Shown: positions 25,083-33,373 of the stretch, in pieces | Layout of the letters: each line of letters starts with the position of its first letter | Position numbering within the stretch: the first letter of the stretch is position 1 | Origin: Streptomyces sp. CMB-StM0423 | GTDB lineage: Bacteria; Actinomycetota; Actinomycetes; Streptomycetales; Streptomycetaceae | DNA length: 64,000 nt | Reading direction: 5' to 3' | Assembly (NCBI RefSeq): GCF_002847285.1 | Contig: NZ_CP025407.1 | Coordinates: 2,668,501 to 2,732,500 of the forward strand | Program-made: the position numbers and the translations under genes | Notes under the pieces: model-generated | Told to the model about the DNA's origin: nothing | Databases searched by the model: none | What the model saw: the letters and a program-made list of their open reading frames with translations, nothing else

Positions 25083-25853
25083 CTATGCGGAGAGACCCAG
25101 CGCCGCCATCCGCTTGGTGTGCGCCTCGGTGATACGCGAGAACATCCGCCCCACCTCCGCCAGGTCGAACCCGTCGGCGACGCCGCCCACGAGCATCATC
25201 GACAGCGCGTCCCGCTCCGCCACCACCCGCTGCGCCTGGCTCAGCGCCTCGCCCATCAGCCGCCGCGCCCAGAGCGCCAGCCGGCCGCCCAGCCGGGGGT
25301 CGGCCTCGATCGCGCTGCGGACCTTCCCGACGGCAAAGGTGGCGTGCCCGGTGTCGTCCAGCACGCTCAGCACCAGGCCGCGGGTGTCCGAGTCCAGCCG
25401 GACCGCGACCTCGCGGTAGAAGTCGCTGGCGATCGAGTCGCCGACGTACGCCTTGACCAGGCCCTCCAGCCAGTCGGACGGCGCCGTCTGGCGGTGGAAC
25501 TCGTTCAGCGCGGCGGCGAACGGCTCCATTGCCCGCGCCGGGTCCTCGTCGATCTCGGCCAGCCGGTCCCGCAGCCGCTCGAAGTGGTGGAACTCGGCGG
25601 CGGCCATCGCCGCCAGCTCCGCCTTGTCCTCCACGCCGGGCGCCAGCTTCGCGTCCTCCGCCAGCCGCTCGAAGGCGGCCAGCTCGCCGTAGGCGAGGGC
25701 GCCGAGCAGGTCCACGACCGCGGCCCGGTACTGCGGGTCGGCGGCGGCCTGCGCCCAGTCCTCGGCGGCTACGCCGGATGCGGCGGTGTCGGCGGCGGCG
25801 CCGGTTTCGCCGGTGTCCTGGGGGGCGGCCTCGTCGGCAGGGGGAGTGTCCAT
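25083..25853 (-). CDS. Ferritin-like fold protein (MiaE-like family)
   Basis: 256 residues. After an Ala/Asp-rich 40-residue leader the protein is helical with di-iron-type motifs: GELAAFERLAEDA, AAAEFHHFERLRDRL (ExxH) and DDTGHATFAVGKV, as in the ferritin-like family around Rv3210c and related to tRNA hydroxylase MiaE. A redox or oxygenase role is plausible; the substrate is unknown. There is no Shine-Dalgarno before the ATG, but TATATT lies about ten bases upstream, so a leaderless transcript is possible. It is divergent from the DEAD-box helicase. Confidence 0.78.
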   Translation of the reverse strand: MDTPPADEAAPQDTGETGAAADTAASGVAAEDWAQAAADPQYRAAVVDLLGALAYGELAAFERLAEDAKLAPGVEDKAELAAMAAAEFHHFERLRDRLAEIDEDPARAMEPFAAALNEFHRQTAPSDWLEGLVKAYVGDSIASDFYREVAVRLDSDTRGLVLSVLDDTGHATFAVGKVRSAIEADPRLGGRLALWARRLMGEALSQAQRVVAERDALSMMLVGGVADGFDLAEVGRMFSRITEAHTKRMAALGLSA

Positions 25854-26137
25854 AGGAGCGGAATATAGCGGCCCGCAGGGGGCTGGGAAGAGCCTGGTCA
25901 GCCCGTGGACTATGAGACATCGCACAACACGGCTGCACGATTTTAGGTAGAGTGGTATAGCACTCGCCGGTCACGGCGGGTCCCCCACGCCGCGGGCGTG
26001 AGCCCGGAGGCGCGTGGGAAGCATGTATTGAAGGATGCCCGGTCGGTGGCCCGATCGGCTCCGACCCCGACCGCTCTCAGCGGAGCCCGTGCGGCCTGTC
26101 CCGCCGTACGCACACCGCCGGAGGGAATTCTCGCGGC

Positions 26138-27781
26138 TTGAGCGCGCGAGTGACGGAAGAAGTGGTCCCGCGCCACCCGCGCGGTACGACCCCCGTCCCC
26201 CGCCGCTCGCCGCGACCGACAGAAGAGGCAAGCATCCTGTCCACGTTTCGAGACCTGGGGATCCTCCCCGAGACTGCTGAGGCCCTGGAGGCCGTGGGAA
26301 TCACCACTCCTTTCCCCATTCAGGAGATGACCCTTCCCGTGGCCCTCGCCGGCACCGACGTGATCGGCCAGGCCAAGACCGGTACCGGTAAGACGCTCGG
26401 CTTCGGCCTTCCCCTGCTGGAGAAGGTCGTCGTCCCCGCCGACGTCGAGAACGGTCGCGCCGGCACCGGCGCCCTGACGGACGCCCCGCAGGCGCTCGTC
26501 GTCGTCCCCACCCGCGAGCTGTGCGTCCAGGTCACCAACGACCTGCTGACCGCCGGCAAGGTCCGTAACGTCCGCGCGCTGTCGATCTACGGCGGCCGGG
26601 CGTACGAGCCCCAGCTAGAGGCGCTGAAGAAGGGCGTCGACGTCGTCGTCGGCACCCCCGGCCGCCTCCTCGACCTCGCAGGCCAGCGCAAGCTGGACCT
26701 GTCGAAGATCAAGGTGCTGGTGCTCGACGAGGCCGACGAGATGCTGGACCTCGGCTTCCTGCCGGACGTCGAGAAGATCATCCAGCAGTTGCCCGCCAAG
26801 CGGCAGACGATGCTGTTCTCGGCCACCATGCCGGGGCAGGTCATCGGCCTCGCCCGGCGCTACATGTCGCAGCCCACCCACATCCGCGCCACCGCGCCCG
26901 ACGACGAGGGCGCGACCGTCGCCGCCGTCGAGCAGCACGCATTCCGGGCGCACTCCATGGACAAGCCGGAGATGCTGGCGCGCATCCTCCAGGCCGAGGG
27001 CCGCGGGCTGACCATGATCTTCTGCCGTACGAAGCGCACGTGCGCGGACGTCGCGGAGCAGTTGACCCGGCGCGGGTTCGCCGCCGGGTCGGTCCACGGC
27101 GACCTGGGCCAGGGCGCGCGCGAGCAGGCGCTGCGGGCGTTCCGCAACGGCAAGGTCGACGTGCTGGTCTGCACGGACGTGGCGGCGCGCGGCATCGACG
27201 TCGCCGGCATCACGCACGTGATCAACTACCAGACGCCGGAAGACGAGAAAACGTACCTGCACCGCATCGGCCGCACCGCCCGCGCAGGCGCGTCCGGCAC
27301 GGCGGTCACACTGGTCGACTGGGACGAGATCACGCGCTGGCACCTGATCAACAAGGCGCTGGAGCTCGACCTGGAGAACCCCGAGGAGACGTACTCCACC
27401 TCCCCGCACCTGTACGAGTCGCTGAGTATCCCGGAGGGTACGAAGGGCGTGCTGCCGCGCGCCGAGCGCACCCGCGCGGGGCTCGGCGCCGAGGAGCTGG
27501 AAGACCTGGGCGAGACGGGCGGCGGCCGCCGCGGCGCGGGCTCGCGCCGGCCGGCCACCGAGGAGCACCCGAAGCGGACCCGTACGCAGCGGCAGCGCCG
27601 CCGCACGCGGAGCGGCCGCCCGGTGGCGGCCGAGGCCGCCGAAGGCGCCGGGGCCGCAGCCGAGCCGCGGGAGACCGCGGCGGAGCCGGCCGCGGCCGCG
27701 GCGGACGCCGCATCCCGCAAGCCGCGCCGCCGCCGTCGCCGCACCCGCAGCGGCAACGCGGGCACGGCTGCGGCGGAGTAG
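26138..27781 (+). CDS. DEAD-box RNA helicase (RhlE-like)
   Basis: 547 residues. The helicase core has the Q motif FPIQEMTLP, motif I AKTGTGKT, PTREL, DEAD in VLDEADEMLD, SAT, and C-terminal lobe motifs TDVAARGIDV and HRIGRTARAG. The last 80 residues are Arg/Ala-rich (RTRTQRQRRRTRSGR), an RNA-binding tail seen in cold-shock-type helicases. It likely unwinds structured mRNA or assists ribosome assembly and RNA decay. The start is uncertain: TTG 26138 has GGAGGG twelve bases upstream; GTG 26150 is an alternative, and conservation begins about 35 codons in (TFRDLGILPE). The AT-richer stretch 25940-25965, with TATAGC, may hold its promoter. Confidence 0.85.
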   Translation: MSARVTEEVVPRHPRGTTPVPRRSPRPTEEASILSTFRDLGILPETAEALEAVGITTPFPIQEMTLPVALAGTDVIGQAKTGTGKTLGFGLPLLEKVVVPADVENGRAGTGALTDAPQALVVVPTRELCVQVTNDLLTAGKVRNVRALSIYGGRAYEPQLEALKKGVDVVVGTPGRLLDLAGQRKLDLSKIKVLVLDEADEMLDLGFLPDVEKIIQQLPAKRQTMLFSATMPGQVIGLARRYMSQPTHIRATAPDDEGATVAAVEQHAFRAHSMDKPEMLARILQAEGRGLTMIFCRTKRTCADVAEQLTRRGFAAGSVHGDLGQGAREQALRAFRNGKVDVLVCTDVAARGIDVAGITHVINYQTPEDEKTYLHRIGRTARAGASGTAVTLVDWDEITRWHLINKALELDLENPEETYSTSPHLYESLSIPEGTKGVLPRAERTRAGLGAEELEDLGETGGGRRGAGSRRPATEEHPKRTRTQRQRRRTRSGRPVAAEAAEGAGAAAEPRETAAEPAAAAADAASRKPRRRRRRTRSGNAGTAAAE

Positions 27782-27800
27782 CAGCACAACAGCACCCTTC

Positions 27801-27838
27801 GGGCCCGGGACGTACGTCACGACGTACGCCCCGGGCCC
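27801..27838 (+). terminator. Terminator hairpin after DEAD-box helicase
   Basis: GGGCCCGGGACGTACGTC pairs with GACGTACG-CC-CCGGGCCC with a small bulge, 20 bases after the helicase stop. Long stem, no T tract. Confidence 0.6.
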
Positions 27839-28310
27839 GCGGCCTGCCACGAGCGGTGGCGCTACGCGCCAGGGGCCGCCGCTGCCAGGAACGGCTGCCG
27901 CCACGGCACCGCGCCCCGCCAAGACCGGCAGTGCGGCCAAGCCGCTGCGGCCAGAAGCCATCCGCCGAAACGGCGCTTCCAGGCACCACGACGCCGGCGC
28001 CCCGCCGCCAACCGCGCGGGGCCCGGCCCGGAGCCGCCCCTGGCCCGTGGCCATCCGCCGAGGCGGCGGTCGCAGGCGCCACGGCCGCGGTGCCCCGACG
28101 TCGGGATCCCTCCGCGATCGCCGAGCTCCTGCCGACGACCGCCGGACGCCCTGCCGGTGCCGACGGTGCCTCCGCCCCCGCCGCGCCGCGAAGCCCCTGC
28201 CGCCCGGTGGCCGCGGGCCCGCGGCCGGCGCCTCGGCCCGGCCGCACCTCCGCGCCCCCGCGGAGCGGGGTGGGTGTCCCGGGGGGTGCGGCCGCGGTTA
28301 GGGTCGGGGG
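27839..28310. other. Long intergenic region without a supported gene
   Basis: Very GC-rich. All frames are open by composition but none has a ribosome site or protein-like sequence. It contains an imperfect direct repeat: GCCATCCGCCGAAACGGCG near 27957 and GCCATCCGCCGAGGCGGCG near 28049, each followed by a CAGGC(A/G)CCAC block, about 92 bases apart. It could be the relic of a repetitive gene or element. The last bases should hold the promoter of the hydrolase at 28311. Confidence 0.45.
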
Positions 28311-29171
28311 ATGAGCAAGCCGCCGTTCGTTGCGTTGCCGGGCGGGGTCGAGGCCCTGCGGGTCGACACTCCGCGGGGGGCGTTCGCCGCGCTGCGGGCC
28401 GGGCGGCCCGTCCACGGGACCGCGCTCCTGCTGCCCGGGTTCACCGGCAGCAAGGAGGACTTCATCGCCCTCCTCGGACCCCTCGCCGCCGCCGGCTTCC
28501 GCGTGCTCGCCGTCGACGGCCGGGGGCAGTACGAGACCGAGGGCCCCGCCGACGAGGACGCGTACGCGCAGGACGAACTCGCGCAGGACCTCCTCGCCCT
28601 CGCCACCGCGCTCACCGCCCCCGACGACCCTCCGCTGCACCTCCTCGGGCACTCCCTCGGCGGCCACATCGCCCGCGCCGCCGCCCTCCGGGCGCCCGGC
28701 GCCTTCGCCTCGCTGACCCTGATGAGCTGCGGCCCCGGCGTCGTCTGCGACGAGCAGCAGTCCCGCGCGAAGCTCCTCGGCGACGCCCTGGCCACGTACG
28801 ACATGGAGACCGTCTGGCAGGCCATGCGCGCCTTCGACCCGCCCGAGGCCGCCGACGCCCGCACCCCCGCCGACGTGGACGACTTCCTGCACCGCCGCTG
28901 GCTCGGTACCAGCCCCGCCCAGCTCATGGCCACCGCCAGGCAACTGCGCGAGGAGCCCGACAGGACCGCGGAGCTGGCCGGCCTGCCGCTGCCCGTGCAC
29001 GTGCTCACCGGCGCCTCCGACTACGTGTGGCCCGTATCGCAGATGGACGACATGGCGCGGCGGCTGCGCGCCCACCGCACCGTCGTCGAAGGTGCCGACC
29101 ACTCCCCCAACGTCGACCGCCCGGCCGAGACCGCCGCCGCACTCGCCGCGTTCTGGTCGGCCGACCGGTAG
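28311..29171 (+). CDS. Alpha/beta hydrolase
   Basis: 286 residues: oxyanion region LLLPGFTGSKEDF, strand VLAVDGRGQYE, nucleophile elbow LLGHSLGGHIA, Asp in VLTGASDYVWP, His in VEGADHSPNVDRP. Cytoplasmic, no signal peptide. The cap region is helical. No specific substrate can be read. ATG with GGGGG upstream. The soxR promoter begins right after its stop. Confidence 0.85.
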   Translation: MSKPPFVALPGGVEALRVDTPRGAFAALRAGRPVHGTALLLPGFTGSKEDFIALLGPLAAAGFRVLAVDGRGQYETEGPADEDAYAQDELAQDLLALATALTAPDDPPLHLLGHSLGGHIARAAALRAPGAFASLTLMSCGPGVVCDEQQSRAKLLGDALATYDMETVWQAMRAFDPPEAADARTPADVDDFLHRRWLGTSPAQLMATARQLREEPDRTAELAGLPLPVHVLTGASDYVWPVSQMDDMARRLRAHRTVVEGADHSPNVDRPAETAAALAAFWSADR

Positions 29172-29183
29172 TGGCACAGAGAA

Positions 29184-29201
29184 CCTCAACCGTGGTTGAG
29201 G
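29184..29201 (+). promoter_or_regulatory. SoxR box
   Basis: CCTCAACC-GT-GGTTGAGG, a perfect 18-base palindrome matching the SoxR operator consensus (CCTCAA...TTGAGG). It ends 19 bases before the soxR ATG and no other gene start is near, so the site should control soxR itself. Confidence 0.8.
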
Positions 29202-29220
29202 TCGAGTTACGCTGGCGGAC

Positions 29221-29676
29221 ATGACGCACCACCTCTCCCCGCGGGCCAGGGAAGCCACCATCGGCGAGCTGTCCGACCGCAGCGGAGTCCCCCAGTCCGC
29301 GCTGCGCTTCTACGAGCGCCAGGGCCTGATCAGCAGCCGCCGCACCACCGGCAACCAGCGCCGCTTCTCCCGGGACACCCTGCGCAGGGTCGCGTTCATC
29401 CGCGCCTCGCAGCGCGTGGGGATCCCGCTGGCGGCCATCCGCGAGGCGCTCGCGGTGCTGCCCGAGGGACGTACGCCCACCCGCGCCGACTGGGCGCAGT
29501 TGTCGGAGGGCTGGCGCAAGGACCTCAACACCCATATCCGCCGGCTGGAGCGGCTGCGCGACAACCTCACCGAGTGCATCGGCTGCGGCTGCCTGTCGCT
29601 CGACAAGTGCGCGCTGGCCAACACCGACGACCGGCTGGGCGAGCGCGGTCCCGGCGCCCGCGGCCTCGGGGTGTGA
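29221..29676 (+). CDS. soxR: SoxR, redox-sensing MerR-family activator
   Basis: 151 residues. N-terminal winged HTH (TIGELSDRSGVPQSALRFYE), dimerisation helix, then the [2Fe-2S] cluster motif CIGCGCLSLDKC with Cys at 119, 122, 124 and 130, the same numbering as E. coli SoxR. In Streptomyces SoxR senses redox-active compounds such as actinorhodin and activates a few oxidoreductase and export genes; it does not act through SoxS. A palindromic SoxR box lies in its own promoter, suggesting autoregulation. It converges on the marC gene with only 15 bases between. Confidence 0.93.
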   Translation: MTHHLSPRAREATIGELSDRSGVPQSALRFYERQGLISSRRTTGNQRRFSRDTLRRVAFIRASQRVGIPLAAIREALAVLPEGRTPTRADWAQLSEGWRKDLNTHIRRLERLRDNLTECIGCGCLSLDKCALANTDDRLGERGPGARGLGV

Positions 29677-29691
29677 CGAGGCGGTACGCGC

Positions 29692-30297
29692 TCACGCCTG
29701 CTGGATGAACTCCGTGACGCCGTTGGCGATCTGCTGCACCGCGATCGTCGCCAGCAGCATCCCGGCCAGCCGCGAGACCAGCACGACGCCGCCTTCCTTG
29801 ATGACCCGGATGATCAGCAGCGAATAGCGCATCGTCACCCACAGCACGAGGTGGATGGCGACGATCGCCGCCCACACCGCCAGTTCCTGGCGCACCCCGT
29901 GCGCGTCCTGCACCGCCAGGATCACGGTCACGATCGCCCCGGGTCCGGCGAGCAGCGGCATGCCCAGCGGTACGAGGGCGGCGTTGACGTCCTTGGTCTG
30001 GGTGGGCTCCTCGGCCTTGCCGGTGAGCAGGTCGAGGGAGATCAGCAGGAGCAGCAGCCCGCCCGCGACCATCAGCGCCGGTACGGAGACGTGCAGGTAG
30101 TCGAGGATCTGCTGCCCGCCGACGGCGAAGACCGCGATCACCCCGAAGGCCACGGCCGCCGCCTGCATGGCCATCTTGCGCTGCAGCTTGAGCGGCCGGC
30201 CCGAGGTGAGCGCGAGAAAGATCGGCGTGGTGCCGGGCGGGTCCATGATCACGAACAGCGTGACGAAGACCGAGCCGAAGAGGGCGAGATCGAACAC
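29692..30297 (-). CDS. MarC family integral membrane protein
   Basis: 201 residues with six predicted helices. FVIMDPPGTTPIFLALTSG and PLLAGPGAIVTVILA are the paired MarC signatures. Despite the family name it has no proven role in multidrug resistance; transport is presumed. The start is GTG (VFDLALFGS); no ribosome site is seen. It is convergent with soxR and followed upstream by the PHP gene on the same strand. Confidence 0.88.
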   Translation of the reverse strand: MFDLALFGSVFVTLFVIMDPPGTTPIFLALTSGRPLKLQRKMAMQAAAVAFGVIAVFAVGGQQILDYLHVSVPALMVAGGLLLLLISLDLLTGKAEEPTQTKDVNAALVPLGMPLLAGPGAIVTVILAVQDAHGVRQELAVWAAIVAIHLVLWVTMRYSLLIIRVIKEGGVVLVSRLAGMLLATIAVQQIANGVTEFIQQA

Positions 30298-30385
30298 GCC
30301 AGGAGCTTAAGGCGTCCCGTACGAAACGGGCCCCGGCGGGCAGCGTCGCATACCCGCCCGCCGGCCCGAACGCCCCGGCGCGCGG

Positions 30386-31231
30386 CTAGCGCTCTACCGG
30401 GGCCGCGCCCGAGGCGCGGTCGACGATCTGCTCGTAGACCTCCGGGGCGGTCGTGAACTCGCCCAGGCGGCATGTCTTGCGCGCGCCGTGGTAGTCGCTG
30501 GAGCCGGTGGCGAGGAGGCCCAGGTCGGCGGCCGTGCCGCGGAGCCGGGCGCGGGTCTCCTCGTCGTGGTCCATGTGGTCCACCTCGATGCCGTCGAGGC
30601 CGGCGGCGGCCAGCTCCGCGACCGCGCTCTCCGGCAGGCACACGCCGCGCTTGACGGCCAGCGGGTGGGCGAAGACCGTGACGCCCCCGGCGCCCTTGAT
30701 CAGCCGGATGGCGTCGAAGGGGTCCAGCTCGTGCTTCTCCACGTACGCCCGGCCGCCGGAGCCGATCCACTCGTCGGTGAACGCGTCCTGGACCGAGTCG
30801 ACGATGCCGGCCTCGACCATCGCGCTGGCCACGTGCGGCCGGGCGATGGCGCCCTCGCCGGCGATCTCCTGGACGCGCTGCCAGGTGATGGGCACGCCCA
30901 GCTCGATCAGCCGCTCGGTCATCAGCCGGGCCCGGCGCACCCGGTCGTTGCGCACGGCGTCGCGCTCGCGGGTCAGCTCCGGCTCCTCGGGGTCGAAGAA
31001 GTACGCGAGCATGTGCAGGCTGATGCCGCCGAGGTCGCAGGACAGCTCCATGCCGGGGACGAGGGTCAGCCCGGCGGGCAGCGCCTCGATCGCCTCGGCG
31101 TGGCCGCCGACGCCGTCGTGGTCGGTGAGCGCGACGACGTCCAGACCCTCGGCCGCCGCCTTGCGCACCAGCTCGGCGGGGGTGTCCGTACCGTCCGAAT
31201 CGGCGGAGTGGGTATGCAGGTCGATGCGCAC
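30386..31231 (-). CDS. PHP-domain phosphoesterase (TrpH/RNase AM family)
   Basis: 281 residues. PHP metal motifs: IDLHTHSADSDGTDTP, VALTDHDGVGGHAEA, LVPGMELSC, FAHPLAVKRG and TGSSDYHGARK. Relatives hydrolyse 3',5'-bisphosphates or act as 5'-3' exonucleases on short RNA. GTG start after GAGG. The gene lies upstream of marC on the minus strand with an 88-base gap. A MITE sits 112 bases beyond its start. Confidence 0.88.
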   Translation of the reverse strand: MRIDLHTHSADSDGTDTPAELVRKAAAEGLDVVALTDHDGVGGHAEAIEALPAGLTLVPGMELSCDLGGISLHMLAYFFDPEEPELTRERDAVRNDRVRRARLMTERLIELGVPITWQRVQEIAGEGAIARPHVASAMVEAGIVDSVQDAFTDEWIGSGGRAYVEKHELDPFDAIRLIKGAGGVTVFAHPLAVKRGVCLPESAVAELAAAGLDGIEVDHMDHDEETRARLRGTAADLGLLATGSSDYHGARKTCRLGEFTTAPEVYEQIVDRASGAAPVER

Positions 31232-31343
31232 GGACGGTACCTCGCACGGGCTCGGGGTCGCTGGAAGGCACCCAGCTTACGGTCCCGGGCGGCTGTCCAA
31301 CCGAGAAGGTGCGGCTTCGCGGACACCCGTCGCGCGGCGCGGG

Positions 31344-31521
31344 TAGGCCCTGTCCGGCAAACAGCGCCGTCCGCCCTCTGGGCGGGCGTCGCGGCGTCTG
31401 GTGCGTACGACCGCAAGGCGGAGGGTCGACCGCATAGTGGGCCTGTTCGGTCGATCCGACAACGCAGCGAGCGTGCGTGCCAGGCGTCGCGACGCAGGCG
31501 GGATTTGCCAGACAGGGCCTA
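31344..31521. mobile_element. MITE-like element, about 174 bp, TA target duplication
   Basis: The ends are inverted repeats: GGCCCTGTCCGGCAAA on the left and the complement of GGCCCTGTCTGGCAAA on the right, one mismatch in 16, each flanked by TA. The interior is a long imperfect inverted repeat: CGTCGCGGCGTCTGGTGCGT on the left resembles the complement of the right half, and GGTCGACC/GGTCGATC sit near the centre. No open frame. The TA duplication and size suit a non-autonomous derivative of an IS630/mariner-type transposon. The right-hand TA plus the first element base supply the TAG stop of the DUF6758 gene. Confidence 0.72.
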
Positions 31522-32154
31522 GAGCAGCCGCGGCGACAGGGCCCCGCAGGGCAGCAGCTCGATCTCGGCGCCGGCGTCGCGCAGGTCGGTGAGCACCAGC
31601 TCGTCGTAGAGCAGCAGTCCCGACTGCTCCGGCCAGACCACCGCCCACAGCCACAGGCCGCGCGCCTCCCCGGCGAAGACGGCCCGGTCCGCGGGTACGC
31701 CGCCGACGTGCCACAGCGGGGTGGGCCGGCCGGCGGCGATGACCTTGGCGTCCGGCGGCTTGTCGGTGCACATCCCCGGCCCCGGGTCGGGCCCCTGCAC
31801 GCCGGCGAAGCGCGCGCCGAGGCCGACGCCCAGCTCCTCGGCGACGAGGATCAGCTCGCCAGGACCGCCCAGCGGTCCGGGTCCGGAGCAGGCGACGGCG
31901 GTAGCCCGGCCGCCGCTGCGGTCGTCGCCCGCGTTCGCGACGCCGGTGAACAGCCAGCCCAGGGGCAGCGGCCACGGCATCCAGACCGGCACCTGGGCCC
32001 GGTGCACCACCACCCCGAGCGCCTCGACGCTGGGCGGTATGACGGGCTGCAGCGGCTGCACGGGTCCGTGCCGCTCACACTGCCAGGAGTCGGTGAAGAG
32101 ACCGGGCGCCCGGACCCGCCCGCCGCACTTCGGGCAACTGGGTTCGCCCCTCAT
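31519..32154 (-). CDS. DUF6758 family protein
   Basis: 211 residues. The N-terminal CPKCGGRV with a later Cys/His (WQCERH) looks like a small zinc ribbon. The rest is conserved-looking (VPVWMPWPLPLGWLFTGVA, GRPTPLWHVGG, LLYDELVLTDLRDAG), a family I know only from Streptomyces and its kin. The reading frame stops exactly at the boundary of the MITE, at ...LPCGALSPRLL, so the original stop may have been replaced with little loss. ATG start without a clear ribosome site. Confidence 0.78.
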   Translation of the reverse strand: MRGEPSCPKCGGRVRAPGLFTDSWQCERHGPVQPLQPVIPPSVEALGVVVHRAQVPVWMPWPLPLGWLFTGVANAGDDRSGGRATAVACSGPGPLGGPGELILVAEELGVGLGARFAGVQGPDPGPGMCTDKPPDAKVIAAGRPTPLWHVGGVPADRAVFAGEARGLWLWAVVWPEQSGLLLYDELVLTDLRDAGAEIELLPCGALSPRLL

Positions 32155-32283
32155 AGGAACTTACGGTCCTCCCCGGCCGCCGCGCCGTCAAGGACGATCA
32201 CCCGTCCGGGGCCGCCCGCGCTGCCGTCCCGGCGCGCGCCGGCCGCCACCCCGTCCCCGTACGGCGTGCGCCGGGAGGCGGCG

Positions 32284-32892
32284 CTACGCGCCCAGCTCCA
32301 CCCCGCGCCGCAGCGGGTCGCGCAGGTCCGTGCCCGCCGCGAGCCAGCGCTCGTTCAGCGCCGCCGCGCCGTGCACCCGCTTCCACGCGGCCTCGTTCGG
32401 CGTCATCGGCAGCAGCGGCAGGAACCGCACCGGCTCCCGCGGCTCCGGCAGCACCACGTCGTCGACGAGCCCGCCCGGCTCCGCGACCAGCACCGCGCGG
32501 AACGGCGCGCCGGGCCACAGCCGCCCGCCCACCTCCAGCGACGCCCCCGGCGCCACGACGACGCCCTCCACCTGGGGCGACGCGGCGAGGACGGCGAGCG
32601 GGCGCAGCACCTTGCCGGTGTCGGCGAGACCGGCCCGTACGGTCAGCAGCAGTTCGGCGCGCGGGCCGCGCAGCGGGTCGGCCAGCGCCTGCGCCGGGTC
32701 GGTCATGGGCTGCGCGGACATGCCGAGGGTGGCGTAACGCAGGAGCGGTTCGCCCTCGGCGGTGGCCGACGTGAAACGCGCCACCTCGATGCGGTCGGTG
32801 CCGATGAAGGTCACCGACGCCCGCGCGTCGGGCTCGCCGAACACCCCGGTCAGCCGCCGTTCCACCTGCGCCAGCACGTCCTCGTACGCCAT
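32284..32892 (-). CDS. Suppressor-of-fused (SUFU) domain protein
   Basis: 202 residues: EVARFTSATAEGEPLLRYAT, LGMS, RAELLLTVRAGLADTGKVLR and FLPLLPMTPNEAAW match the bacterial SUFU-like domain, found in immunity-type or regulatory proteins. No toxin gene adjoins it, so a free-standing housekeeping or regulatory role is more likely. ATG 32892. It lies 129 bases upstream of the DUF6758 gene on the same strand. Confidence 0.8.
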   Translation of the reverse strand: MAYEDVLAQVERRLTGVFGEPDARASVTFIGTDRIEVARFTSATAEGEPLLRYATLGMSAQPMTDPAQALADPLRGPRAELLLTVRAGLADTGKVLRPLAVLAASPQVEGVVVAPGASLEVGGRLWPGAPFRAVLVAEPGGLVDDVVLPEPREPVRFLPLLPMTPNEAAWKRVHGAAALNERWLAAGTDLRDPLRRGVELGA

Positions 32893-33373
32893 GTGCCTCA
32901 GCCTACGGGCGCCGGGGAAGCGTCAACGCGGGACGGCCGGTTCACCGGCGGCTGCTAACCTTGCGTGTCGGCTTGATGCGCGTCGTACGTACGGCGCGGG
33001 CACATCCCCGACGCACAGGCACATGAGCAGCACGCGAACGGCTTGGACACGCACGCCCTTCGACAGGGCCCGGCCGGAGGAGGTGGGAACTGCGGTGGAT
33101 CCCAGCCGACCTTGCAGTACCGACAGCTCTCCCGCCCGGCCCGGCACTCGCTGACCCTCGCCGGTCCTCCCCCGCGACGATGCGGGGATCTCCAGGCCGA
33201 CTCCCGGCCGCGCCGTTCGGCGCCCGGCGGCTGAGCACGCACTTTTCCGCCGTAATCCACTGACGTGCCGTCGGCGCGCTCAGCGGTGCCCGCTTTGTGG
33301 GTGTACCTCTGCGTAGATCCCCATTCCCGGCAGCGTTGGCCCGCGCCCGGCAGGAGCGTGAAGGAGTTCGCCC
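32893..33373. other. Divergent intergenic region with a leader ORF and hairpins before corA
   Basis: 481 bases between the SUFU gene and corA. It holds the 19-codon ORF listed separately and then two hairpins: CCCCGC/GCGGGG (33170-33187) and GCGCCG-TT-CGGCGC (33210-33223), the latter followed about 20 bases on by TTTT. This arrangement, leader ORF then stem-loops then transporter gene, resembles an attenuator. I could not match it to the M-box magnesium riboswitch. Confidence 0.4.
33095..33154 (+). CDS. Candidate 19-residue Pro-rich leader peptide of corA
   Basis: A GTG start ten bases after AGGAGGTG, a perfect anti-16S match stronger than that of most genes here. The peptide is VDPSRPCSTDSSPARPGTR (first residue Met in practice), with four Pro and an acidic-Pro pair at its start. 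It ends 219 bases before corA. The Salmonella MgtL leader (MEPDP...) controls a Mg2+ transporter through ribosome instability at such residues; the parallel is suggestive only. A longer in-frame form could start at ATG 33023. Confidence 0.45.
   Translation: MDPSRPCSTDSSPARPGTR

Noticed and set aside
32923..33147. Minus-strand 74-codon ORF in the corA gap
   Set aside because: Arg/Val/Ala-rich with no ribosome site; overlaps the better supported leader ORF on the other strand.
32893..33373. M-box (ykoK) or ydaO-type riboswitch before corA
   Set aside because: Conserved core sequences of these classes could not be recognised by eye; only simple hairpins and a leader ORF are supported.
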